From an uncultured Gammaproteobacteria bacterium (lineage in GTDB: Bacteria; Pseudomonadota; Gammaproteobacteria; Rariloculales; Rariloculaceae): a stretch of 9,372 bases of DNA. The notes beneath the pieces were generated by a model. It had not been told where the DNA came from. It ran no database searches and worked only from the letters and a program-made list of their open reading frames with translations. Every line of letters begins with the position of its first letter. The first letter of the stretch is position 1. The stretch is from NCBI GenBank assembly GCA_946887385.1, contig CAMPKU010000183.1, forward strand, positions 1 through 9,372. The letters are read 5' to 3'. Below, piece after piece: positions 1 to 7,188 of this stretch. A program made the position numbers and the translations under genes.

Positions 1-1
1 T

Positions 2-973
2 GTCACGGCGGCGCGCAGCACGCCGCCCCCGCCGCTGCCGGCAGCCACGTCGACAGCGCGCACGCTGCTGATCGACGGGCCCGAAGAGGCGGCAGCCAGC
101 CCGCCTGCGCCGGAGGCTCCGTCGTTCGATCTCAACGCGCTCCAGAACGGCGACATGATCGAAGGCCGCTACAAGTTCATTCAGAAAATCGGCAAAGGCG
201 CGTTCGGTACCGTCGTGCTCGTCGAGGACACCGTGGTCGAGGAGCGCTTGATCCTCAAGTTTTTGAACGCCAACGTCTCCTCCGACGAGGAGATGCTGAA
301 GCGGTTCGTGCACGAGTTGCGCTACTCGAGGCGCATCACGCACAAGAACGTTATCCGCATTTACGACTTCCTGTACGTCGGCGGCAGCTACGCCATCTCG
401 ATGGAGTATTTCCCCTCGCACACGCTCGGCGCCGAGATCGCAAACGAAAAGCCGATGCCGCCGAAGAAAGCTGTGACGTACGGTACGGACATCTGCATCG
501 GCATGAGCGTCGCGCACCAACAGGGCATCATCCATCGCGACTTGAAGCCCGCGAACATTTTGATCAACGACATGGGCCTGCTCAAGATCGTGGACTTCGG
601 CGTCGCGGCCGCAGCCAAGAGCGGTGACACGCAGCTCACGAAGACGGGCTACGTGATCGGTTCGCCGAAATACATGGCGCCCGAGCAGATCCTGGGAAAG
701 AAAGTGGACGAGCGTGCCGACATCTACAGCTTGGGAGTCATCATGTACGAGATGCTGGCCGGCAATCCGCCTTACAGCCGCGGCGATCACATGTCCGTGA
801 TGTACCAGCATGTGCAGGGCAAGGCCCAGCCGCTCAACGAGGCGAATCCAAAGGTTCCTCGCGAGCTTGCCGACGTCGTCACGAAGACCATGCAAGTCGA
901 CAAGACCAAGCGCCACGGGTCGATGGATGAGCTGCGCGCGGCACTCGATGCCGCAGCCGCTGCCATCGGATAA
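2..973 (+). CDS. Ser/Thr protein kinase, 5' end cut by the window edge
   Basis: Eukaryotic-type (Hanks) Ser/Thr kinase, inferred cytosolic. Numbering from the internal Met at 155: glycine loop GKGAFG at 13-18, ATP-binding Lys35, a candidate helix-C Glu54, catalytic HRDLKPAN starting at His127 (Asp129), metal-binding DFG at 147-149, a Thr-rich activation loop around 159-165, and the APE motif at 175-177. The kinase fold fills the visible protein to its end; there is no transmembrane segment or PASTA repeat, unlike PknB-type receptors. The frame is open from base 2 without a stop, and residues before Met155 read as a Pro/Ala-rich linker that flows into the kinase domain. No convincing ribosome site precedes 155. 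The true start, and probably an N-terminal domain that cannot be identified here, therefore lie to the left. The gene ends 7 bases before a PilT gene, implying co-transcription with pilus motors. The substrate is unknown; a pilus protein is an inference. Confidence 0.9.
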   Translation, partial: VTAARSTPPPPLPAATSTARTLLIDGPEEAAASPPAPEAPSFDLNALQNGDMIEGRYKFIQKIGKGAFGTVVLVEDTVVEERLILKFLNANVSSDEEMLKRFVHELRYSRRITHKNVIRIYDFLYVGGSYAISMEYFPSHTLGAEIANEKPMPPKKAVTYGTDICIGMSVAHQQGIIHRDLKPANILINDMGLLKIVDFGVAAAAKSGDTQLTKTGYVIGSPKYMAPEQILGKKVDERADIYSLGVIMYEMLAGNPPYSRGDHMSVMYQHVQGKAQPLNEANPKVPRELADVVTKTMQVDKTKRHGSMDELRAALDAAAAAIG

Positions 974-980
974 GAACGCT

Positions 981-2093
981 ATGGCGCGCATCGACGCATT
1001 CTTGAAGCTGGGGCTCGCGCAGGGCTGCTCCGACATTCATCTCGCCGTGGGCATTCCGCCGATGCTGCGGCTGCATGGCGACTTGATGCCGATCAAGTTC
1101 CGCGATCTCGGCGACACCGAGCTCGAAGGTTACGTGGACGAAATTCTGAGCGAGTCGCAGCGCCAGCGGTTCCGGCAGAAGAACGACATCGACTTCTCCT
1201 ACGTGAGCAGTGACGGCGGCCGCTTCCGCGTGAACGTATTCCACAAAGCCACCGGCGTCGGCGCCACGTTCCGTAACATTCCGAGCGTCGTGCCGAGCTT
1301 GGATAGCCTGGGCCTGCCGCCGATCCTGCATAAGTTTTGCGACCTGCACCAAGGCATGGTGCTCGTCACGGGCTCCACGGGTACCGGCAAGTCCACCACG
1401 CTGGCGGCGATGATCGACCACATCAACACCACCAGCAACTCGAACATCATCAGCCTCGAGGATCCGATCGAGTTCGTTCACAGCAGCAAGCGCAGTCAAA
1501 TCATCCAGCGCGAGCTCGGCACGCACATCCCGAGCTTCGCCGACGGGGTACGCGCCGCGCTGCGCGAAGATCCCGACGTGATTTTAGTCGGCGAGCTGCG
1601 CGACGGCGAGACGATCAGCATGGCCATGACGGCCGCCGAAACGGGTCACTTGGTGCTCGGCACGCTGCATACCACGAGCGCAGTGAAGTCGATCGACCGC
1701 ATCATCGACGCCCTGCCCGGCGATCAGCGCGAGCAGACGAAGAGCTTTCTGTCGAACAGCTTGCACGCCGTCGTCACGCAGAACCTCGTCAAGACGCCGG
1801 ACGGCCGCAGCCGCCGCGCCGTCGTCGAGATCATGGTCATGAACCGCGCGATCGCGAAGCTCATCCAAACCGAGCAGACGCATCAGATTCCTGCGCAGCT
1901 GCAAACCGGCAAGGAGCAGGGCATGCAGATGATGGATCAAGCGCTGCTGAGCGCGATCACCGCCAAGCTCGTCGATCCCGACGACGCGTATCGTTACGCC
2001 AACGACCGCAAGAAGTTCGAGCGCTTCGTCACCGACACCACGGTGCTGCCGAGCGGCATGACCACGCCCCCCGCCTCGAGCGCGGGAGGCTGA
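981..2093 (+). CDS. pilT: PilT-family type IV pilus retraction ATPase (first copy)
   Basis: Hexameric secretion-type ATPase acting at the inner-membrane base of type IV pili, where PilT powers fibre disassembly for twitching, DNA uptake or surface sensing. 370 aa, slightly longer than typical PilT (about 345). An N-terminal PAS-like domain starts with the family signature around GCSDIHL. Walker A GSTGTGKST is at 131-139 (Lys137), the Asp box lies around LEDPIEFVH, Walker B ends in Glu205 (ILVGELRD), and the His box GTLHT carries His230. The acidic LREDPD and GTLHT forms are PilT-like; PilU has LRQAPD and ATLHAN. The C-terminal AIRNLIRE retraction motif is degenerate: AIAKLIQT at 290-297. The reading frame is open back to 810, inside the kinase, but ATG 981 is chosen because the protein then starts like other PilTs and follows the kinase stop by 7 bases. 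The ribosome site is weak, so translation is probably coupled to the kinase. Confidence 0.93.
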   Translation: MARIDAFLKLGLAQGCSDIHLAVGIPPMLRLHGDLMPIKFRDLGDTELEGYVDEILSESQRQRFRQKNDIDFSYVSSDGGRFRVNVFHKATGVGATFRNIPSVVPSLDSLGLPPILHKFCDLHQGMVLVTGSTGTGKSTTLAAMIDHINTTSNSNIISLEDPIEFVHSSKRSQIIQRELGTHIPSFADGVRAALREDPDVILVGELRDGETISMAMTAAETGHLVLGTLHTTSAVKSIDRIIDALPGDQREQTKSFLSNSLHAVVTQNLVKTPDGRSRRAVVEIMVMNRAIAKLIQTEQTHQIPAQLQTGKEQGMQMMDQALLSAITAKLVDPDDAYRYANDRKKFERFVTDTTVLPSGMTTPPASSAGG

Positions 2094-2106
2094 ACGGGAG
2101 CGGCCC

Positions 2107-3165
2107 ATGGCCTTGATCAACGACTTCCTGCGCAGCATGCAGATGCGCAAAGGCTCCGACCTGCACGTGATCGCCGGCGACCCGCCGCGCATGCGCGTGC
2201 ACGGCGACCTCATCACGCTGGACAATCAGCGCCTCGATCCCGAAGAGCTCAAAGGCGAGCTGTTCGACATCATGTCGCAGCAGTCGATCGACCAATTCAA
2301 CCAGCACGACTCGGCCGACTTCGCGCATTCGATTCCCGAGGTAGCGCGTTTCCGGGTGAACGTGTTCCGGCACTTGAACGGCGTGGGCGCGGTGTTTCGG
2401 GGCATTCCGTCGAAGGCGCTGTCGCTCGAAGAGCTCAAGATGCCGAAAGCGCTGCACGAGCTCTCCACGGCCACTCGCGGCTTGATTCTGGTAACGGGCA
2501 AGACCGGCTCGGGCAAGTCGACGACTTTGGCGGGCGTCATCGACGCGATCAACGGCCGCGAGAAGGGCCACATTCTCACGATCGAAGATCCCATCGAGTT
2601 CGTGCACCAGCGCAAACAGTGCCTGATCAGCCAGCGCGAAGTGGGCGTGCACAGCCCGAGCTTCGCGAGCGCGCTGCATTCGGCGTTGCGCGAAGACCCG
2701 GACGCCATTCTCGTCGGCGAGCTTCGCGATCTCGAGACCATGAGCATCGCGATGACGGCGGCCGAAATGGGCGTGCTCGTGATGGGCACGCTGCACACGA
2801 ACGGCGCAGCGGCCACGATCGACCGCGTCGTGAACATCTTTCCGTCGGACAAGCAAGACCACGTGCGCAACATGATGTCGACGTCGCTGCGCGGCATCGT
2901 CTCGCAGCAGTTGTTGAAGAGAAAAGACGGGGCGGGCCGCGCGGCGGCGCTCGAGATCCTCATCAACACGTCGGCGGCCGCCAACCTGATTCGTCAGGGC
3001 AAGCTCGAGCAGCTCGAAAACGTCATGCAGTCGAGCGGCCGCGACGGCATGTGCACCATGGACGGCTCGATCAGAAAGCTCTTCGACGACGGCATCGTCA
3101 CGGGTGAAGAAGCCTATTTGAACGCCTACGACAAATCGAAGTTCGAGCAGTTCAAAGACGCCTGA
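2107..3165 (+). CDS. pilT: PilT-family type IV pilus retraction ATPase (second copy)
   Basis: Second PilT-type motor, 352 aa, 13 bases after the first and preceded by a clear GGGAG ribosome site (2096-2100, 6-base spacer). Domain order is as in the first: N-terminal signature KGSDLHV, Walker A GKTGSGKST at 131-139 (Lys137), Asp box IEDPIEFVH, Walker B Glu205 in ILVGELRD, His box GTLHTN with His230. The retraction motif is AAANLIRQ at 290-297, closer to the classical AIRNLIRE than the first copy. All catalytic residues are present, so it should be an active ATPase. By His box and LREDPD it is PilT-like rather than a true PilU (LRQAPD, ATLHAN), although in a tandem pair it may play the accessory role PilU plays in Pseudomonas. 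The two copies are clearly homologous throughout but diverged, so the duplication is old. The last codons overlap the predicted metG promoter. Confidence 0.93.
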   Translation: MALINDFLRSMQMRKGSDLHVIAGDPPRMRVHGDLITLDNQRLDPEELKGELFDIMSQQSIDQFNQHDSADFAHSIPEVARFRVNVFRHLNGVGAVFRGIPSKALSLEELKMPKALHELSTATRGLILVTGKTGSGKSTTLAGVIDAINGREKGHILTIEDPIEFVHQRKQCLISQREVGVHSPSFASALHSALREDPDAILVGELRDLETMSIAMTAAEMGVLVMGTLHTNGAAATIDRVVNIFPSDKQDHVRNMMSTSLRGIVSQQLLKRKDGAGRAAALEILINTSAAANLIRQGKLEQLENVMQSSGRDGMCTMDGSIRKLFDDGIVTGEEAYLNAYDKSKFEQFKDA

Positions 3166-3191
3166 CCTCACCGCCGTGCCGGTGGCATAAT
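3162..3191 (+). promoter_or_regulatory. Predicted sigma-70 promoter for metG (and perhaps rnf)
   Basis: An extended -10 is visible: TG at 3183-3184, one base, then CATAAT at 3186-3191 (5 of 6 to TATAAT). Eighteen bases upstream of that hexamer is CTGACC (3162-3167, 4 of 6 to TTGACA), which overlaps the pilT stop codon. Transcription would begin near 3198. It sits in the only intergenic gap of the window, and no intrinsic terminator separates it from the pilT operon. Called from consensus only. Confidence 0.55.
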
Positions 3192-3196
3192 GACCG

Positions 3197-3217
3197 CGGC
3201 AGCAAGGGATGCTGCCG
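3197..3217 (+). other. Perfect stem-loop in the metG leader
   Basis: CGGCAGCA (3197-3204) pairs exactly with TGCTGCCG (3210-3217) around the 5-base loop AGGGA. The hairpin begins at or next to the predicted transcript start, so it would form the very 5' end of the metG mRNA, a position known in other genes to protect mRNA from decay. It has no following T run, so it is not an intrinsic terminator. It buries the ATG at 3209 at the loop/stem junction, which argues against that ATG as the metG start. Whether it has any function is inference. Confidence 0.5.
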
Positions 3218-3228
3218 ATCCACCGTTC

Positions 3229-3232
3229 GGAG
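3229..3232 (+). promoter_or_regulatory. Ribosome binding site deciding the metG TTG start
   Basis: GGAG lies 9 bases before TTG 3242. The alternative ATG 3209 has a purine stretch (AAGGG) directly abutting it, with no spacer. This site therefore favours TTG. Confidence 0.5.
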
Positions 3233-3241
3233 CCCTCCATT

Positions 3242-5242
3242 TTGAGCGTCAAGCGCACCATCCTCGTTACGAGCGCCCTGCCGTACGCGAACAGCGCTCT
3301 GCACCTGGGCCACATACTCGAGTACGCCCAAACCGACATCTGGGTGCGATTTCAGCGCCTGCGCGGCCATCGCTGCCTTTACGTGTGCGCCAGCGACGCG
3401 CACGGCACGCCCACCATGTTGCGCGCCGAGCAGGAAGGCATCGCACCCGAGGCTCTCGTCGCTCGCGTAACGGCGGAGCACGAGCGCGATTTCGCCACCT
3501 ATCGCATCAGCGTCGACAACTACCTCACCACGCATTCGGCCGAGAACGAGGAGCTCACGGCCGAGCTCTACCGGCGGCTCGCGGCCGGCGGCTTCATTGC
3601 GCGCAGGACGGTCAAGCAGGCGTACGACGAGCAGCGGCAGATGTTCCTGCCGGACCGCTACGTGAAAGGTACTTGCCCGAACTGCGGAGCTTTGGAGCAG
3701 TACGGCGACTCGTGCGAGGTCTGCGGCGCAACGTATTCACCGCTCGAGCTCAAAGACGCGGTGTCGACCGTGTCCGGCACGAAACCCACCCTGCGCGAGT
3801 CGGAGCATTTGTTCTTGAAGCTCGGCGCGTTCGAAAACGAGCTCCGCGAGTGGGTAGCGCAGCACGTCGACCAGGTGCTCGCGCGCAAGCTCGACGAATG
3901 GTTCAAGGCGGGGCTCAAAGACTGGGACATTTCCCGCGAAGCGCCGTACTTCGGCTTTCGCATTCCCGGCGAGAGCAACAAGTTCTTTTACGTCTGGTTC
4001 GACGCACCGATCGGCTACATGGCGAGCTTCTTGAGCTTGTGCCGGCGTGACGGGCTCGACTTCGACGAGTTTTGGGGCGCCCAGAGCAAGCACGAGCTTT
4101 ATCATTTCATCGGCAAAGACATCCCCTACTTCCACGCATTGTTCTGGCCGGCCATGCTGTCGGGCGCGGGTTACCGCAAGCCGAGCGGCCTGTTCGTCCA
4201 CGGCCACCTCATGCTCGACGGGCAAAAGCTGTCGAAGCGCCGCGGCAATTTCATCACGGCCGCGGATTTCGCGAGCAAGCTCGACCCGGACTACCTGCGC
4301 TACTACTACGCCGCAAAGCTCGGGCCGACGATCGACGACATCGATCTAAACCTCGCGGATTTCGTCGCCAGAGTGAATTCGGACCTCGTGGGCAAGCTCG
4401 TCAACATCGCGAGCCGTTGCGCAGGCTTCGTTCACAAGCACGGCGGCGGCCGCCTCGCCGATGCACTGCCGGCGCCCGAGCTCTATGCCGAGTTCGCGGC
4501 GGCCGCCGACGATCTCGCGGAGGATTTCGAGCAGCGCGAGTACGCGCGCGCCGTGCGCAAGATCATGGGGCTCGCCGACCGCGCGAACCAGTACATCGAT
4601 GAGCGCAAGCCGTGGATTCTGGCCAAGCAACCCGGCGCGGACGCCGAGGTGGTAGGCGTCTGCACGCAGGGCCTCAACTTTTTCCGCGCCTTGATTGTGT
4701 ACTTGAAGCCCGTGGTGCCGGCCCTCGCGGCGCGTGCCGAGACGCTGCTCGCAGCCGGCGAGCTGGCCTGGCAGGACGTGGCAACACCGCTGCTCGGCAC
4801 GTCGATCGCGCGCTTCGAGTCGCTGCTCACCCGTGTCGAGCTAGCCACCGTAGAGTCCCTAACGAAACCCGCATCCACCGAGGCGACGCCCGTGACCACG
4901 AACGCCGACACAAACGGCGAGATCGATCTCGCCGCATTTCAGAAGACGGAATTGCGCGTGGCGCGCGTCATCGAAGCATCGTACGTCGAAGGAGCCGACA
5001 AGCTGCTCAAGCTCAGGCTCGACGTCGGCAACGAGGAGCGCACTGTGTTCTCCGGCATCCGCAGCTCCTACGAGCCGGCTGCATTGACGAACCGGCTCGT
5101 GGTGCTCGTGGCGAACTTGGCGCCTCGCAAGATGCGCTTCGGCATTTCGCAGGGCATGGTGCTCGCCGCCAGCGGCGATGACTCCGGCATCTTCCTTCTC
5201 TCACCGGACTCAGGCGCTAAACCCGGCATGAAGGTGAGCTAG
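3242..5242 (+). CDS. metG: Methionyl-tRNA synthetase
   Basis: Charges tRNA-Met with methionine in the cytosol; essential for elongation and initiation. Numbered from TTG 3242 (666 aa; 677 aa from ATG 3209; the E. coli enzyme is about the same size). Class I Rossmann catalytic domain with the HIGH-type motif HLGH at 21-24, Zn ribbon with Cys145/148 and Cys158/161, KMSKS-type loop KLSKR at 329-333, helical anticodon domain to about 540, a short Thr-rich linker, then the C-terminal tRNA-binding/dimerisation domain from about 561 (conserved [15 protein letters not shown]). All four zinc cysteines align with E. coli spacing. TTG is preferred because the protein then begins [10 protein letters not shown], matching the E. 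coli N terminus, and because it has a spaced GGAG; ATG 3209 would add 11 unmatched residues and lies in a hairpin. It has its own promoter and ends 2 bases before rnfA. Confidence 0.97.
   Translation: MSVKRTILVTSALPYANSALHLGHILEYAQTDIWVRFQRLRGHRCLYVCASDAHGTPTMLRAEQEGIAPEALVARVTAEHERDFATYRISVDNYLTTHSAENEELTAELYRRLAAGGFIARRTVKQAYDEQRQMFLPDRYVKGTCPNCGALEQYGDSCEVCGATYSPLELKDAVSTVSGTKPTLRESEHLFLKLGAFENELREWVAQHVDQVLARKLDEWFKAGLKDWDISREAPYFGFRIPGESNKFFYVWFDAPIGYMASFLSLCRRDGLDFDEFWGAQSKHELYHFIGKDIPYFHALFWPAMLSGAGYRKPSGLFVHGHLMLDGQKLSKRRGNFITAADFASKLDPDYLRYYYAAKLGPTIDDIDLNLADFVARVNSDLVGKLVNIASRCAGFVHKHGGGRLADALPAPELYAEFAAAADDLAEDFEQREYARAVRKIMGLADRANQYIDERKPWILAKQPGADAEVVGVCTQGLNFFRALIVYLKPVVPALAARAETLLAAGELAWQDVATPLLGTSIARFESLLTRVELATVESLTKPASTEATPVTTNADTNGEIDLAAFQKTELRVARVIEASYVEGADKLLKLRLDVGNEERTVFSGIRSSYEPAALTNRLVVLVANLAPRKMRFGISQGMVLAASGDDSGIFLLSPDSGAKPGMKVS
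5231..5238 (+). promoter_or_regulatory. Ribosome binding site of rnfA inside the end of metG
   Basis: The purine-rich AAGGTGAG, within the last metG codons, lies 6 bases before GTG 5245. No ATG in the rnfA frame is nearby, so this supports the GTG start and translational coupling to metG. Confidence 0.5.
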
Positions 5243-5244
5243 CC

Positions 5245-5826
5245 GTGGCCGAGCTTCTGCTGATCGCGCTCGGAGCGGCCCTCGTCAACAACTTCGTGCT
5301 CGTGCAATTGCTCGGCGTGTGCCCTTTCATCGGCGGCTCGCAACGAGTGGAAGGCGCCATCGGGATGAGTCTGGCCATGGGGCTCGTGCTCACGCTCACC
5401 GCAGGCGCCACGCAGCTCGTCGATCGATACGTGCTGCGGCCGTACGAGCTCGAGTATTTGCGGCTGTTCGCGTTGCTTGCGGTCGTCGGCGCCGCCGTCG
5501 GCATCACGGAGCTCGCCATTCGCCGTTTTTCTCCGCTGCTCCAACGCGTGCTCGGCCTCTACATTCCGCTGGTGGCTACGAACTGCGCCGTGCTTGGCGT
5601 TGCGCTCATCAATACGGCCGCGAGCCGCAGCTTCATCGCGGCGCTGTTTTACGGCGCCGGCGCCGCGCTCGGCTTCGGGCTCGTGTTGACGATGTTCGCG
5701 GCCTTGCGTGAGCGCGTAGCGGCTACCGACGTGCCCCTCGCCTTTCGCGGCGCGCCGATCACTTTCGTGACGGCGGGCATACTGTCCCTCGCCTTCTTGG
5801 CCTTCGCGGGCTTCGCCCGGCTCTGA
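5245..5826 (+). CDS. rnfA: Rnf/Rsx electron transport complex subunit A
   Basis: Integral inner-membrane subunit of the Rnf (Rsx) complex, which exchanges electrons between NADH and ferredoxin with ion translocation; in E. coli Rsx keeps SoxR reduced. 193 aa, the same length as E. coli RsxA, with about six hydrophobic segments. Family hallmarks are ALVNNFVLVQLLGVCPF near the N terminus, TNCAVLGVAL in the middle, and the late segments FAALRER and VPLAFRG. Both conserved cysteines are present, Cys26 and Cys114; in the related Nqr and Rnf complexes these pair with two cysteines of the partner subunit (NqrD/RnfE) to hold an intramembrane iron-sulfur centre. NqrE is a paralogue, but neighbouring rnfC, rnfD and rnfG settle the assignment. 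It starts with GTG two bases after metG. The next gene, 6 bases on, is rnfC rather than the expected rnfB. Confidence 0.96.
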   Translation: MAELLLIALGAALVNNFVLVQLLGVCPFIGGSQRVEGAIGMSLAMGLVLTLTAGATQLVDRYVLRPYELEYLRLFALLAVVGAAVGITELAIRRFSPLLQRVLGLYIPLVATNCAVLGVALINTAASRSFIAALFYGAGAALGFGLVLTMFAALRERVAATDVPLAFRGAPITFVTAGILSLAFLAFAGFARL

Positions 5827-5832
5827 CGCGCC

Positions 5833-7185
5833 ATGGTGGACTACGTATTCGAGCGGCACTTGAGCGGCGGCATTTTGCTGGCCGCAAACAAGACGCACTC
5901 CACGGCCCAGCCGATTCGGCGCGGGTTCGTGCCGACAAAGCTCGTGCTCGCGCTCAGTCAGCATCGCGGCAGCGCCGCCGAGCCGGTGGTGAGCATCGGC
6001 GCGCGTGTGCTCAAAGGTCAGCTCGTCGCAACGGCCAAAGGCGCCCCCTCCGCGGCCGTGCACGCCGGCACCTCCGGGGTAGTGCGCGCAATCGAGGAGC
6101 GCCCCGTGCTGGGCGGCCACGGCGTGCAAGCCTCCCTATGCATCGTGATCGAGAGCGACGGCCGCGATGAACCGGTGCACACAGTCGACGTGACGTGGCC
6201 GTCGGACCGCGCAGCGCAGCTCGATGCGCTCCGCGCCGGTGGCATCGTCGGCCTGGGTGGGGCCGTGTATCCCACCGCGGACAAGCTCGCGACGCCTGTG
6301 CCGTGCAAAACCTTGATCATCAACGGCGCGGAGTGCGAGCCGTACATCAGCTGCGACGATTTGCTGATGCGGGCGCACGCCGAGGAAATCGTTTCGGGCG
6401 CGCGGCTCTTGACCGACATTCTGAACGCGCCGCGCTGCATCATCGCCATCGAGCGCGACAAACCGCAGGCCATGGAAGCGATCGAAGCCGCGGCGCGGGC
6501 CGTCGACGACCCGCGCCTGAAGCTTGCCGAGGTTCCCACGATTTATCCGGCCGGCGGCGAGAAGCAGCTCGTCGAGCTCTTGACCGGCGAGGAAGTGCCG
6601 AGCGGCCGGTATCCCAGCGAATTCGGCTACGTGTGCCAAAACGTCGGCACGGCGTTCGCCGTCGAGCGCTTGCGCGCGGCACACGAGCCGCTCACGGCCC
6701 GCGTCGTGACCGTCACTGGCGGCGGGGTGAAGTCGCCGCAAAACGTCGAAACGCCGATCGGCACGCCGATCGCGGAGCTCATTGCGCTTTGCGGCGGTTA
6801 CAACGAGGGCGTCGTGCGCCTGATCGCAGGGGGCAGCATGATGGGCTACGCACTGCCCGACGACGACGCGCCCATCACGAAGGCCACGAACTGCATCATC
6901 GCCGCCACCGCCGACGAGGTGCGAACCGACACCTACGAGTGGCCGTGCATTCGCTGCGGCGACTGCGCCATGGTGTGCCCGTCGCGCTTGCTACCGCAGG
7001 ATCTGCTCGTGGCCGCCGCCACGAACGACTTCGCTTCGCTCAACACGCTAGGCTTGCAAGATTGCATCGAGTGCGGCTGCTGCGACGTGATTTGCCCCGC
7101 ACAGATCATGCTCACGGAGCGGTTCCGCATCGCTAAACGCGCGCTTGCGGCCCACGAGCGACGCACACCTCCCGCCGCAAAATAG
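5833..7185 (+). CDS. rnfC: Rnf/Rsx electron transport complex subunit C
   Basis: Peripheral cytoplasmic subunit that in characterised Rnf complexes oxidises or reduces NADH through FMN and passes electrons to its [4Fe-4S] clusters. 450 aa, without the long Ala/Lys-rich C-terminal repeats of E. coli RsxC (about 740 aa). In order: N-terminal barrel-like part beginning HLSGGI; a glycine-rich nucleotide loop GIVGLGGAVYP around 137-147 (the family more often has GLGGAGFP); NGAECEPYIS around 164-172; and two ferredoxin motifs at Cys372/375/378/382 and Cys411/414/417/421, both CxxCxxCxxxCP. The second has an additional Cys416, giving adjacent cysteines. All eight ligands for two [4Fe-4S] clusters are intact, so the subunit should be functional. 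The ribosome site before ATG 5833 is poor; coupling to rnfA (6-base gap) is likely. No transmembrane helix is seen. Confidence 0.96.
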   Translation: MVDYVFERHLSGGILLAANKTHSTAQPIRRGFVPTKLVLALSQHRGSAAEPVVSIGARVLKGQLVATAKGAPSAAVHAGTSGVVRAIEERPVLGGHGVQASLCIVIESDGRDEPVHTVDVTWPSDRAAQLDALRAGGIVGLGGAVYPTADKLATPVPCKTLIINGAECEPYISCDDLLMRAHAEEIVSGARLLTDILNAPRCIIAIERDKPQAMEAIEAAARAVDDPRLKLAEVPTIYPAGGEKQLVELLTGEEVPSGRYPSEFGYVCQNVGTAFAVERLRAAHEPLTARVVTVTGGGVKSPQNVETPIGTPIAELIALCGGYNEGVVRLIAGGSMMGYALPDDDAPITKATNCIIAATADEVRTDTYEWPCIRCGDCAMVCPSRLLPQDLLVAAATNDFASLNTLGLQDCIECGCCDVICPAQIMLTERFRIAKRALAAHERRTPPAAK

Positions 7186-7188
7186 CGA

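Noticed and set aside
810..980. Possible 57-codon upstream extension of the first pilT, overlapping the kinase
   Set aside because: The extra residues are Arg/Ser-rich and unlike PilT, and ATG 981 gives a normal PilT start just after the kinase stop.
3209..3241. ATG 3209 as the metG start
   Set aside because: It adds 11 unmatched residues, has no spaced ribosome site, and sits in a perfect stem-loop. TTG 3242 is better, although ATG cannot be strictly excluded.
2029..3339. Long minus-strand open frame (436 codons) opposite the second pilT and the metG start
   Set aside because: It is Arg/His/Ala-rich with no recognisable domain, as expected for the antisense of a high-GC gene, and it lies opposite well-supported coding sequence. 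Similar minus-strand frames opposite rnfA/rnfC and rnfD were rejected for the same reason.
5807..5819. Short GC hairpin (5-bp stem, 3-base loop) at the end of rnfA, possible terminator
   Set aside because: It lies in coding sequence, is short, has no T run, and such stems arise by chance in high-GC DNA.
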